From Luminiphilus syltensis NOR5-1B (lineage in GTDB: Bacteria; Pseudomonadota; Gammaproteobacteria; Pseudomonadales; Halieaceae), in contig NZ_DS999411.1 in the NCBI RefSeq assembly GCF_000158175.1, positions 1,238,563 through 1,302,562 on the forward strand: a stretch of 64,000 bases of DNA, given 5' to 3'. The stretch's first letter is position 1, and each line of letters starts with the position of its first letter. This document shows, in pieces, positions 1-7,900 of the stretch. The position numbers and the translations under genes were made by a program. The notes beneath the pieces are model-generated. The model was not told the origin of the DNA. It did not search any database and saw only the letters and a list, made by a program, of their open reading frames with translations.

Positions 1-726
1 ATAGTTACTTTACCTTTACTCGAAAACCATATTTTGCTTTCCGGCTATGCGGAGGCGAAGCTGACTTTGGGAGTATTTCTCTCATTTTGTTTTGCCTATC
101 TGGTGCAAAAAAGATTGGCGATGTCCTCAATTTTAGGTCTTGCATTTTCGCTTTTCTATCTTGTAGTTCAGAAAAATGTTGGAATAGTGTTTTCATGTTA
201 TCTTCTGCTTTCGATCCTTTTGGCAAGATTTTTTCAGGGTAAGCTGTTTTACTTTATGTTAGCAGGGCAGGTTGCTTTTTTTTTAATTGTTATTTTCATC
301 GCTCCTTACTTCAGTGATTCGATAAACATTTTATTTGAATATGTGTCCGGTATCGCTGGGCGAGAGATCTATTATGACCAACGTGATATTTCAGAAGTAT
401 TCGGTTCTTTTTTAAGAGCTGTTTTTTTCAATTCTAGTTTCTCAATATCTTTTTTAGCTTTGTTTTTGGTTTTGTATCATAATCAAGGACCATCGGCAGC
501 GATTGCGAGAGCTGTAGCCCAGTTCTCTGTATTGGTCGTTCTCACGTGGCTCGGCGGTAGCCTTTTAAGTGACTATGGGTTTCGTGTCACCGTAGTAGAT
601 GGCACAGGCGGATCACGTTTCCTGATGCCTATGCTAGGCGGGCTGGCTGCCAGCCTAGCGGTAGCTATGGGAAGGGAGACATCTTTAACTAGTGCTATAA
701 AACTGCATGCTCAAAGGTCCCGATAA
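1..726 (+). CDS. Polytopic membrane protein of a polysaccharide locus (5' end outside window)
   Basis: The reading frame is open from the first base, so the start lies upstream and only the last 241 residues are present. About seven hydrophobic stretches alternate with short loops (for example SILGLAFSLFYLVV and LAGQVAFFLIVIFIAP), giving an inner-membrane protein. No enzymatic motif is recognised. It precedes an SQD1-type nucleotide-sugar gene and a glycosyltransferase, so an O-antigen or exopolysaccharide polymerase or flippase role is a reasonable inference from context only. Its AT-rich composition matches its neighbours up to 2.7 kb and differs from the GC-rich core, as is usual for transferred surface-polysaccharide genes. 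Confidence 0.6.
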   Translation: MVTLPLLENHILLSGYAEAKLTLGVFLSFCFAYLVQKRLAMSSILGLAFSLFYLVVQKNVGIVFSCYLLLSILLARFFQGKLFYFMLAGQVAFFLIVIFIAPYFSDSINILFEYVSGIAGREIYYDQRDISEVFGSFLRAVFFNSSFSISFLALFLVLYHNQGPSAAIARAVAQFSVLVVLTWLGGSLLSDYGFRVTVVDGTGGSRFLMPMLGGLAASLAVAMGRETSLTSAIKLHAQRSR

Positions 727-782
727 AAATCTATCTCTTAAAGTGGGCTATCTTGTTTTATCGCAAAAAAATGAGGTCTCAA

Positions 783-1932
783 ATGAAGATTGTTGTTTTT
801 GGTGGCGATGGTTTCTGTGGTTGGCCAACCTCTCTGAAGTTGGCTGCTGAAGGACATAGCGTTGTGATAGTTGATAATCTTTCACGGCGAGCCATCGATG
901 AGCAGCTTTCTTCGGGATCACTCACCAATATTGCGCCGATAAAGCAGAGGATACTAAGCGCACAAAAGTTTGTAGGTGATATAAGGTTTGAATTTCTGGA
1001 TATCTGCAAAGATCCAGCAGGGTTAGGCAATCTTTTAAGACGCGAAAAACCACACACTGTTGTGCATTTTGCAGAGCAACGCGCCGCGCCTTATTCCATG
1101 ATTGGGGATGGCGAGAGGCGGTATACTGTAGATAACAATGTAACTTCAACGCATAATATCTGCTCAGCGATTGTTGAGATCGATAGAAACATCAACATTG
1201 TCCATTTGGGAACGATGGGGGTGTACGGCTATTCAAAAGTTTTTGGTTCTATCCCTGAAGGCTACTTAAATATACAAATTAAATCGACGAAAAAAGACGC
1301 CGACGTGCTATATCTAGCGAACCCTGGCAGCATTTATCATATGACAAAGTACTTAGATCAGCTTGTCTTCCAATTCTATAACAAAAATTGGGGTCTGAAG
1401 ATCACTGATCTCCATCAAGGCATCGTTTGGGGAACCGAAACCGCTCAGACTTCTTTGGCGCCCGATTTAACTAACAGATTTGATTATGACGGTATCTACG
1501 GAACGGTGATGAACCGTTTCATATCTCAGGCTGCGAATGGAATGGTGTGCCATTAACAATCTACGGTACGGGGGGCAGAGCCGAGCATTTATACACATAT
1601 CAGATACAGCTACCTGCGTTCAGCTTGCTTTGGAGAATGACGACTTCGAATCTTCGCGAGTGCGAATATTCAACCAGGTAGCAGAGGTGCATACTGTATT
1701 AGGACTCGCCAAAATTCTAGAGCATCAGTATGGCGAAAAGCTTGAGTATAGGGAAAATCCTCGGAAGGAGCTTGCGGAAAACGAACTTGAAGTTTCAAAA
1801 ACTGGCTTAGTTTCTTTAGGGTTTACGACGATTTTACTTAACAAGAGCCTTGTGGATGATGTGAGGGCTATCGCAGAGCAAACGAGCGAAAACTTCGAAA
1901 GGTCTAATGTTATGAGTTCGCCAAATTGGTAG
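783..1932 (+). pseudogene. SQD1-like UDP-sulfoquinovose synthase family gene, frameshifted
   Basis: The first part encodes an extended SDR of the SQD1 type: N-terminal nucleotide-binding motif GGDGFCGWPTSLKLA, VVHFAEQRAAPYSM, the LGTMGVYG segment, the catalytic YHMTK pair and LHQGIVWG. SQD1 proteins convert UDP-glucose plus sulfite to UDP-sulfoquinovose. The frame stops at 1554-1556, but the family sequence continues in two other frames: NGVPLTIYGTGG around 1541-1575, then GQSRAFIHISDT and the rest to 1932. A tandem AATGG duplication (1536-1545) and a six-G run one base short (1570-1575) explain both shifts. ATG 783 is preferred over upstream starts because GAGG lies six bases before it. Either a true pseudogene or two sequencing errors. 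Confidence 0.8.
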
Positions 1933-2714
1933 GAAAGGCAAAGGGAGGACTCGGTCTTATTGTCACCAACTACAATGGTGTCGGACATGTGCCTAAATTT
2001 CTCAAATGGTTGTCGAAGTCTATTGATTTTTTCCAAGAAGTAGTAATCGTGGATGATTGCTCTTCTGACGGCTCCCGAGAACAGTTGATGGCGGCGGTGG
2101 ACAGTTACGGGTTCGTTGAAGTGATCACACTCAGTACCAATTCAGGAAGGCCAGCGGCGCCGCGTAATACAGGCATAGGCGCGCTCGAAAACGTTACGCG
2201 GCTCGTATTTTTAGATATTGATGATGAGCTTCCAAAACGTTACTTAGAGTTCCTTTCGCAACCTGCAATTCTGAGCTCTTGTGATGTTTACACTGGTGTT
2301 AAGCTCCCACTGCGGTCGGGCCTTTACGATTATGAATATGCAGCGGATTGCCGGCGTTACCGGGTAATTAGCAAGTCTCAGTTGGCTTATAAAAACCACG
2401 TTGTAATGAGTGGTTCTTCAAGCCCTTTGAGTGTGGCAAGGCGCAAGTATTTTAAATCTGAGCCGCTAGAAGATTGGTTGTTTTGGATTGACGTTACACG
2501 TGATAAAAGCTGGCAGGGGAAAGTAATACGACTTCTCGACGTCCCTATTGGTTACGACACTCAGCCATCCCTTTCGCCGGTGAAGATAACGCAAGTTCGC
2601 CGCGTGCTGAAGCGCTCATCAGTGGTAGGAATGATTTACTATGCACTGGGCGTTTTGAGGCTTACTGTGGAGGAGCGGGTTTTGCTGTCGCGGGTAAGGG
2701 CCCGCAGAGACTAA
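1926..2714 (+). CDS. Glycosyltransferase family 2
   Basis: A GT-A fold glycosyltransferase of 262 residues, transferring a sugar from a nucleotide donor during surface glycan assembly on the cytoplasmic side. Visible landmarks are the N-terminal LIVTNYNG strand, VVIVDDCSSDGSRE, the NSGRPAAPRNTGI segment and the metal-binding FLDIDDEL (DxD-type). No membrane segment is evident. The start is TTG 1926, overlapping the end of the preceding broken gene by seven bases, which suggests translational coupling in the original operon. An in-frame start further in is possible but would cut into the first beta strand. Acceptor and linkage cannot be deduced. Confidence 0.85.
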   Translation: MVGKAKGGLGLIVTNYNGVGHVPKFLKWLSKSIDFFQEVVIVDDCSSDGSREQLMAAVDSYGFVEVITLSTNSGRPAAPRNTGIGALENVTRLVFLDIDDELPKRYLEFLSQPAILSSCDVYTGVKLPLRSGLYDYEYAADCRRYRVISKSQLAYKNHVVMSGSSSPLSVARRKYFKSEPLEDWLFWIDVTRDKSWQGKVIRLLDVPIGYDTQPSLSPVKITQVRRVLKRSSVVGMIYYALGVLRLTVEERVLLSRVRARRD

Positions 2715-2749
2715 AGAAATGGACCGTAAGCTTCCCCGTCAAGTGGACA

Positions 2750-2787
2750 TGTAATCCCCCCATTTTTAATCGATTGATTAAGTAGAG
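2750..2787. repeat. Left terminal inverted repeat of the IS3 element
   Basis: Starts TGTAATCCCCCC and ends TCGATTGATTAAGTAGAG. It pairs with 3925-3963 read on the other strand, the middle eight or nine bases being divergent. Confidence 0.75.
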
Positions 2788-2789
2788 GG

Positions 2790-3587
2790 TTACGCGGCCA
2801 TCAGTAGTTGCCTTGGCGGGATACCGCCGATAGCCATGTTGGGCCTTTCAGTGTTGCGCGTCCAGAGTCACTGAGTGGCTAGTTCTCTGGCATGTTGCAG
2901 CGACTCGAAGGCGTGGAGATCCAGCCATTCATGTCGCACAGTGCGATTGTATCTTTCGATGTAAGGGTTCTGAGTAGGCTTTCCGGGTTGGATGTAGAGC
3001 ATCGTGATATGGTTTCGGTTCGCCCAATTCACAAGCTCAGCCGCCAGATTTTCTGACCCGTTGTCGCACCGAATCGCTGCGGGCTTACCTCGCCATTCGA
3101 TGATCTGATCAAGTGCTCGAACCACTCTGGTGGATGGTAGAGAGAAGTCCACTTCGATACCCAGGCCTTCACGGTTGTAATCGTCGATGACGTTAAAGGT
3201 TCTGAACTTCCGCCCACCGACCAGTGCATCGCTCATAAAGTCCATCAACCACACTTGGTTAATCGCTACCGGTACACTGAGCGGGTCCGGTCGGTCCCGC
3301 AGCAGCCTCTGCTTTGGTTTGATGCGCAGGTTCAGTTCTAGCTCCCGATAGATCCGATACACACGCTTGTGGTTCCAGGGCCGGTGCTTCACGTTCCTGA
3401 GATACAAAAAGCACAACCCGAAGCCCCAGCGCTTATTGGCTGTCGTCAACCGCAACAGCCAATCGGCGACCTCAGCGTTCTCCGACGACAACTTCGGCTG
3501 GTAGCGGTAACACGTCTCGCTAATGCCGAATGCTTGGCACGACAGGCGAATATTCACCTTGTACTTTTCAACCGCTTTAACGGCCAT
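2790..3587 (-). pseudogene. IS3-family transposase OrfB (DDE integrase), C-terminal nonsense codon
   Basis: Begins [16 protein letters not shown]. It has the family HTH_21-like segment followed by the rve integrase core; the three acidic residues sit in [15 protein letters not shown] and NPYIERYN. An in-frame TGA at 2868-2870 replaces the Trp expected after ELATQ. Past it the frame continues for about 25 codons (LWTRNTERPNMAIGGIPP) to a TAA at 2790-2792, exactly the usual IS3 C-terminus. The catalytic core is intact, so the truncated protein might keep partial activity, but the conserved tail is lost. It lies in the same frame as orfA, separated by orfA's stop, rather than in the usual overlapping -1 frame. 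Confidence 0.85.
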
Positions 3588-3605
3588 CTCTTCGATGAGA
3601 TAGCC

Positions 3606-3893
3606 TTACAGCTGAGTCTGCCCGTGTTTATGGGCATTCCCTCGAGCCTCCTGGCGCAGCTCTGCCTTGATCCGCTCCTCGGCGTACATTTTCTTGAGCC
3701 GAGCGTTCTCTGCCTCCAGTTCCTTCAGGCGCTTCATCATGGAAGCATCCATGCCGCCGTACTTGCTGGGCCACTGGTAAAACAAGCCGCTGCTCATGCC
3801 GTGCTCCCGGCACAAATCTGCAACCGGAACACCAGACTCTGCTTGCTTCAATATCGCCATGATCTGGCTGTCGCTGAATCGAGACTTTCTCAT
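3606..3893 (-). CDS. IS3-family transposase OrfA (helix-turn-helix)
   Basis: A small DNA-binding protein of 95 residues. The N-terminal HTH (MRKSRFSDSQIMAILKQAES then VADLCREHGMSSGLFYQW) is the standard IS3 OrfA module, followed by a leucine-zipper-like helix (MKRLKELEAENARLKKMYAEE). It should bind the element's terminal repeats and partner OrfB. The last dozen residues (RGNAHKHGQTQL) do not look like the family and may follow a small indel. Confidence 0.85.
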   Translation of the reverse strand: MRKSRFSDSQIMAILKQAESGVPVADLCREHGMSSGLFYQWPSKYGGMDASMMKRLKELEAENARLKKMYAEERIKAELRQEARGNAHKHGQTQL

Positions 3894-3924
3894 TGCGCTC
3901 TCCTTGTCTGAGCATCATAAAAGT

Positions 3925-3963
3925 CTCTACTTAAAACCTCGACTATTTTTCGGGGGGATCACA
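3925..3963. repeat. Right terminal inverted repeat of the IS3 element
   Basis: On the minus strand it reads TGTGATCCCCCC ... TCGAGGTTTTAAGTAGAG, matching the left repeat at both ends. Its outer end lies 70 bases upstream of the orfA start. Confidence 0.75.
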
Positions 3964-3966
3964 ACT

Positions 3967-4125
3967 TTATCGGATTCTGCGCTTGCAATATGGAGGTAGT
4001 CCATAGATGTAGTAGGTCGCCGAACTAATGCCGTGCTCACGGCAAACATCATCGACCTTGTGGCCCGCATCCACTTGCTTCAACACACCAATGATTTGGC
4101 TTTCCGTAAATCGTGACTTCTTCAT
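3967..4125 (-). pseudogene. Relic of a second IS3-type OrfA
   Basis: The first ~42 codons encode a different IS3 OrfA N-terminus (MKKSRFTESQIIGVLKQ, then DDVCREHGISSATYY). After that the sequence leaves the family and stops at 3967-3969. About 60-70 bases upstream, GGGGAAGTGGACA (4182-4194) has the form of that older element's outer end (TGTCCACTTCCCC on the minus strand). The rest of the older element is missing, and the newer IS begins four bases away. Confidence 0.75.
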
Positions 4126-4305
4126 CGCAGCCTCCTGTGCTCATTGTCACAGAAAACTCCAATTAACGATGTCTCAGATTAGGGGAAGTGGACATTATCA
4201 AGCGGGTAGCCTTTGGCAAAAGCGACTACGTCTTCCTGAAGATCAAATCAGCCTTTTATGGAAAGGCGCGGTAAACCCAATTTGTAAAGCTAAGGACGCA
4301 CGGCC

Positions 4306-5310
4306 TTATTCGCTATAAAACAACTTATGACCGCTGTGATCTTCCAGAAACTCGTGACGCAACGTTCGCTCAATGCCTTCGGCTAACGAGCATGAGGGTG
4401 AGAAACCTGTTTCACTGATCGAGGTAGTGAAAGCTGTTGTCCCCATAAACTTTTTAACTCGTATGGAGCTCACAGGAAGCTTTGAATGGGTGATCGTCGC
4501 CAGCATATCAAAGCCATACCCCACCAACACGCCAAGCCATCCGGGCAGCCGTAATCCGACGCCGCTCTTCCCAAATAGCACTGAACGACAATGAGCGACC
4601 AGTGTGTTCATGTCGACGTCGGGCTTGTCCACATAGTTATACAAATGCTCACCGGGCCTAAATTGTGCACTAAACGCTAAGAACTCGGCGATGTTCTGCA
4701 CATAGGCCATCGACTTGCGGTTGGTGCCCGCGCCAAACATAATGAATCGGCCTGCAGCGATTTGGCGAAGCAGGTTATAAACATTCCCTCGGTTCTGTTC
4801 GCCAAAAATAACAGTGGGTCTAACTATGACTAGTGATCGGTTGGCTGGTTTTTCGGCAAGCCACTCTCTATATACCGCTTCCGCCTCCATCTTCGTGCGG
4901 CCATAGTCGTTAAATGGATTAAACCCGCCAGTTTCGTCCGTACCCTCAGGCGCAAAACCGTAAACAGCCACTGAGCTGGTAAATACTATAGTCTCGATGT
5001 CTTCGTGCCTGCAGTATTTACAAACATTTCTAGCGCCCTCAACGTTCACTTCATCGTATAAAGATCTTGGTGACACATCGTCTCTGTGTTCTGCGGCAAG
5101 ATTGATTACCACTTCAGCACTAGGCATCGCTGAGAGTGTTTCAGGGTTTGTGACGTCGCAAAAACCATCCCCGGTAAGTGTCTTGTCAAATACCCTGTAT
5201 GAGACGCCTTGTTCATCCAGCACTCTCGAAAGACGTGTTCCTACAAAGCCCGCTCCACCGATGATATGGATTTTTGCCTGGGTTTTATTTGACGTATTCA
5301 TCGATCCCAT
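4306..5310 (-). CDS. NAD-dependent sugar epimerase/dehydratase (extended SDR)
   Basis: A 334-residue extended short-chain dehydrogenase. The Rossmann motif IGGAGFVGTRL is near residue 17, followed by the acidic FDKTLTGDG, INLAAEHRDDV, the FTSSVAVYG strand and the catalytic Tyr-Lys in DYGRTKMEAE. Such enzymes epimerise or dehydrate nucleotide sugars for glycan synthesis in the cytoplasm; the C-terminal substrate region does not reveal the sugar. It lies between the IS debris and the integrase and probably belongs to the disrupted polysaccharide locus. A second in-frame ATG nine bases downstream (5301) is an equally possible start. Confidence 0.85.
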   Translation of the reverse strand: MGSMNTSNKTQAKIHIIGGAGFVGTRLSRVLDEQGVSYRVFDKTLTGDGFCDVTNPETLSAMPSAEVVINLAAEHRDDVSPRSLYDEVNVEGARNVCKYCRHEDIETIVFTSSVAVYGFAPEGTDETGGFNPFNDYGRTKMEAEAVYREWLAEKPANRSLVIVRPTVIFGEQNRGNVYNLLRQIAAGRFIMFGAGTNRKSMAYVQNIAEFLAFSAQFRPGEHLYNYVDKPDVDMNTLVAHCRSVLFGKSGVGLRLPGWLGVLVGYGFDMLATITHSKLPVSSIRVKKFMGTTAFTTSISETGFSPSCSLAEGIERTLRHEFLEDHSGHKLFYSE

Positions 5311-5442
5311 GGAGTAAGTACCAATTAATCAAACCTGTTTGAAGCGGAGTAGGCTTCTAATAGAGGCGCCGACCAACTTCGGCAATGGTGACATGCGTTG
5401 TGATTATAAAGCTCACTGCGCCGTCGAGACACCACCTCTCGA

Positions 5443-6297
5443 CTATACCGCTTGCCAAGCCCTCAAATATCGCATCGCTGTCGCGTCAGACGCCCAGCCA
5501 CCCCTAAGCATAATCTTCTCCAGACTCTCACCGGACTCGAGTAGGTCCAGTGCGGCGCCTACCCGAAAGGAATGGCCGCTAAGTTCGCCATCAAGCGTCA
5601 GCGCGGCGGCGTTTTGTAGCGCCTTGAGCCGTATGTTGATCGATGCTGGCGACATCGACGTGTTTATTCGGCCATCTCGGCGGATTCCCCGCAGTATTTT
5701 TCCGTAACGGCCTATTTTTTCGCCCCCGCCCTCAATGGCGTACACAAGCTCATCACTTACCGGAAAAAGTTTGCCGTTCCCGAACTGGTCCGTTTTGGAA
5801 AACCGTAATCGTAGTGCCCGTTTTCCCTTGGGTAGTACTTCAAGATCCTTGAACCTGAAGGCGCACAATTCTGAGCGACGGCGCATACTTTCATGGCCGA
5901 GGCGCAGCATCACCTGGTCGCGGGTTCCCTGAAGCGAGTCGCCGCAGACAGCAAGCAACCGTTCAAGCAAGTCGCTGGTTAGTGGCACCGCTTGCTGCTG
6001 AACCTGTCTTTTCTGCCTATGCATCCGTTTTAGTGCGAGACTCCCTTCGGGTGCTGAGGAAGGATCTTCATAATGGTTGAGCTTAAGCAGGCTCGAAAGG
6101 CTGGCAATTCGTCGGCGTACCGTGGCGGTGGAGCGCTGCGTCGCTTCATGTTCGACGAATGCAGTAAGGTCCTTGGGCGTTGCGGCCAGTTGGTCGATGT
6201 TATTTGCCTGGCACCAGCAATGGAATACTTGGAAGTCCGCGCGATAGGCGCGCAGGGTGTTGTCGGCGAAAGCGCCGTCGAGATGGGTAATAGGCAT
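5443..6297 (-). CDS. Tyrosine recombinase / phage-type integrase
   Basis: A XerC/D-like site-specific recombinase of about 284 residues. An N-terminal SAM-like core-binding domain (TLRAYRADFQVFHCWC) precedes the catalytic domain with Arg in MRRRSELCAF, the HSFRVG box (HxxR), GGWASD and the nucleophile Tyr in AMRYLRAW. The integron-specific insertion of IntI proteins is not evident. It would cut and rejoin DNA at an attachment site and may have mobilised the toxin-antitoxin segment to its right or the glycan genes to its left. ATG 6297 is chosen over GTG 6303 because AGG is better spaced. No attachment-site repeat was recognised. Confidence 0.85.
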   Translation of the reverse strand: MPITHLDGAFADNTLRAYRADFQVFHCWCQANNIDQLAATPKDLTAFVEHEATQRSTATVRRRIASLSSLLKLNHYEDPSSAPEGSLALKRMHRQKRQVQQQAVPLTSDLLERLLAVCGDSLQGTRDQVMLRLGHESMRRRSELCAFRFKDLEVLPKGKRALRLRFSKTDQFGNGKLFPVSDELVYAIEGGGEKIGRYGKILRGIRRDGRINTSMSPASINIRLKALQNAAALTLDGELSGHSFRVGAALDLLESGESLEKIMLRGGWASDATAMRYLRAWQAV

Positions 6298-6624
6298 TAT
6301 CACGCCTAGAGTCTGGGGACCATTTTTTTTGCATCAGAAGAACGACTGGTAGGCGCTGACAGTGCGCGGCATATTGGCGAGCAGGAAATAATCGCTAACA
6401 CGCTGGGTCAGTGCGATCAGCTTCGCAGAGGTCGCGATTAACCCCAGTTTCGAAAAGCAGGCGGTTCTAGACGGGCTGACTGGGCCTTCAAAAAAATGAG
6501 GGTTTGAGCCGTTACCGTTTGCAGCCGGGAATGCAGCGGGCGTGGGTTTGGGTAACGGGCAATTCATTTTCAACTTGTCGCATCGCCTGCGTGTAATGAC
6601 AATGTGACTATATGGGAGGCGAGT
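6298..6624. other. Intergenic region between integrase and mazE-like gene
   Basis: No gene recognised. The minus strand is open through much of it (…LIALTQRVSDYFLLANMP… near 6350-6450) but lacks any family resemblance. A good ribosome binding site (GGGAGG) for the mazE-like gene closes the interval. Confidence 0.4.
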
Positions 6625-6876
6625 ATGAGAGTGAACCTGATTACTATCGGTAACTCCAAGGGGGTCCGGTTGCCCGCCGCGGTCATACAACAGTGTGGAT
6701 TGGTGGGGGAAATTGAATTGCGGGTGGAAGGCGACGCGGTGATTTTGACGGCTGCTAAGCATCCTCGGGCAGGGTGGGCGGCGGCCTTTGACGCCATGGC
6801 CTCGAATGAGGATGATCAGTTGCTGATTCCCGATGCGCTCGAGCATCAATGTGATGACGAAGAGTGGTCCGGGTAG
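6625..6876 (+). CDS. MazE-like antitoxin (AbrB/SpoVT domain)
   Basis: An 83-residue antitoxin with the swapped-hairpin AbrB/MazE DNA-binding domain: RVNLITIGNSKGVRLPAAV, then an acidic C-terminal tail (DALEHQCDDEEW) that in the family wraps the toxin. ATG 6625 is chosen since GGGAGG lies just upstream and the domain starts at once. Its toxin partner directly downstream survives only as a C-terminal fragment (6896-7069), so this is an orphan antitoxin that may still repress its own promoter or neutralise a related MazF. Confidence 0.85.
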   Translation: MRVNLITIGNSKGVRLPAAVIQQCGLVGEIELRVEGDAVILTAAKHPRAGWAAAFDAMASNEDDQLLIPDALEHQCDDEEWSG

Positions 6877-6895
6877 GCGGTGTGGGGCAATTCAG

Positions 6896-7069
6896 TCGTA
6901 TCCAAGTCGGGTCGCGTTAACCTTTCAAAGGCGCCGCGGACAAATCGCACTGGACCAGATTCGCACTGTCGATAAGACCCAGCTCATTAAGCGCTTGGGG
7001 GCAGTGCACAAAAAGACAGCAACATCCGTCGCTGACACGCTGTGTGCCATGTTCTCGTTTGTTGCTTGA
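6896..7069 (+). pseudogene. MazF toxin fragment (N-terminal half deleted)
   Basis: The translation YPSRVALTFQRRRGQIALDQ followed by IRTVDKTQLIKRLG is the C-terminal half of MazF/PemK endoribonucleases. The N-terminal half that should begin at the mazE stop is absent: only about 20 bases separate that stop from the homologous part. An ORF can be drawn from 6833 through the fragment, but its first ~20 residues come from an alternative frame of mazE. The protein is unlikely to be a ribonuclease. Confidence 0.75.
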
Positions 7070-7155
7070 TACGCCTGTCTCCTGATCCGTCCAAAAGGGT
7101 ACGTCACTGGTAAACAGGCCGCGATTCAAATAACGAAATACGGTGGATACAGGCT

Positions 7156-7383
7156 ATGGCGTTCAGCGAAATAGCATTAAAGCGAATAGAGAAGGACGTG
7201 CAGGCGTTTATGGTCAAGCGCCGGCCCGCTGCACCTATTCGACCGCAACTGGATCTGGAGCATCGGGTAACAGGCAAAAGCGTCGAGCTGTTCGAGATCA
7301 GACCGAGATGGAACGCGCCAGATGAGTTACTCGAGCTGCCGTTTGCCAGTCACTTCGACTTTCAAATAACCAACTACTCATAA
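7156..7383 (+). pseudogene. DUF3024 gene, truncated
   Basis: Residues 1-62 match the start of the small DUF3024 family (MAFSEIALKRIEKDVQAFM, RRPAAPIRPQLDLEHRV, VELFEIRPRW). Members usually run to about 110 residues with a tryptophan-rich second half. Here homology ends at PFAS and the frame stops just past the 3' end of the convergent yoeB gene. The yefM-yoeB cassette has apparently replaced the 3' half. Confidence 0.7.
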
Positions 7384-7634
7384 TGCGTCCAAAGGCGTAA
7401 CACCTTAACGGCCTTCTCTGCCTCCAACACTTGATAGACCAGTCGATGCTGAATATTGATTCTCCTGGAGTAAGCGCCATCTAAATCGCCCACCAGCTTT
7501 TCGTAAGGTGGTGGATTTTGCCAAGGGTCCAATTTCAGAATAGCCAACAAGTCCTGTGCCTTCGCTTTAAGGCCAGAGGAGGCAAGTTTTCGTGCATCCT
7601 TTTGTGCTTGTCTGGTGAAATAAAGCAACCACAT
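7374..7634 (-). CDS. yoeB: Toxin of the Txe/YoeB family (mRNA interferase)
   Basis: An 86-residue RelE-fold toxin that cleaves mRNA at the ribosomal A site. The family pattern is intact: FTRQAQKDARKLASSGL, PPPYEKLVGDLDGAYSRRIN, IQHRLVYQVLE and the C-terminal LRLWTHYE, with Glu, Arg and the terminal His-Tyr expected at the active site. ATG 7632-7634 overlaps the antitoxin stop (TAATG), the usual arrangement for coupled translation. The operator palindrome upstream of yefM would control both genes. This is the only apparently complete toxin-antitoxin pair in the 6.6-8.3 kb cluster. Confidence 0.9.
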   Translation of the reverse strand: MWLLYFTRQAQKDARKLASSGLKAKAQDLLAILKLDPWQNPPPYEKLVGDLDGAYSRRINIQHRLVYQVLEAEKAVKVLRLWTHYE

Positions 7635-7876
7635 TACCAATCCAATTCATTCGTACAGTCATCAAGCGTTTGTTGCATACCCTCAATGATAGACTCACGC
7701 ATTCCCGGCACCGATAAAAGATGCAAGGTCTCGTTGATCGCATTCCAATCCTCTTCCGACAAAAGCACCGCGTTGCCACGCTTGCCCGTAATAATCACCG
7801 GCTCATGGTTGGCCGCCGTGTCGTCTATCAATTTATAAAGTTTGGCTCTCGCTTCCGTCACGTTAACTGTTGTCAT
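7634..7876 (-). CDS. yefM: Antitoxin of the YefM/Phd family
   Basis: An 80-residue antitoxin: the N-terminal DNA-binding fold (TTVNVTEARAKLYKLIDD, EPVIITGKRGNAVLLSEEDW) is followed by the toxin-binding helix. It neutralises YoeB and autorepresses the operon, with YoeB as corepressor. Of two in-frame ATGs the second (7876) sits seven bases from the strong GGGAGGA site, whereas the first (7882) is only one base away, so 7876 is preferred. A perfect 16-bp palindrome lies 25 bases upstream. Confidence 0.9.
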   Translation of the reverse strand: MTTVNVTEARAKLYKLIDDTAANHEPVIITGKRGNAVLLSEEDWNAINETLHLLSVPGMRESIIEGMQQTLDDCTNELDW

Positions 7877-7900
7877 AGTCATTTCCTCCCAAGTCAGAAT

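Larger units (their letters stand above)
2750..3963 (-). mobile_element. IS3-family insertion sequence
   Basis: An element of 1214 bp bounded by imperfect terminal inverted repeats (2750-2787 and 3925-3963) that begin TGT and share RATCCCCCC, TCGA and TAAGTAGAG. It carries orfA and orfB on the minus strand, both typical of the IS3 family. No clear 3-4 bp target duplication is seen: the left flank ends GACA and the right begins ACTT. The left end directly abuts a sequence resembling an older IS end (2741-2749), and four bases past the right end the relic of another IS3-type orfA begins, so the insertion lies in earlier IS debris. The orfB nonsense codon suggests it may no longer move. Confidence 0.85.

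Noticed and set aside
2747-3967. Target-site duplication of the IS3 element
   Set aside because: Flanking bases (GACA left, ACTT right) do not match over 3 or 4 positions.
5443-6297. Reading the recombinase as an integron integrase and the toxin-antitoxin cluster as a cassette array
   Set aside because: The IntI-specific insertion is not evident and no attC-like repeated sites separate the downstream genes.
6334-6849. 171-codon minus-strand ORF overlapping mazE
   Set aside because: Mostly antisense to mazE and without family likeness.
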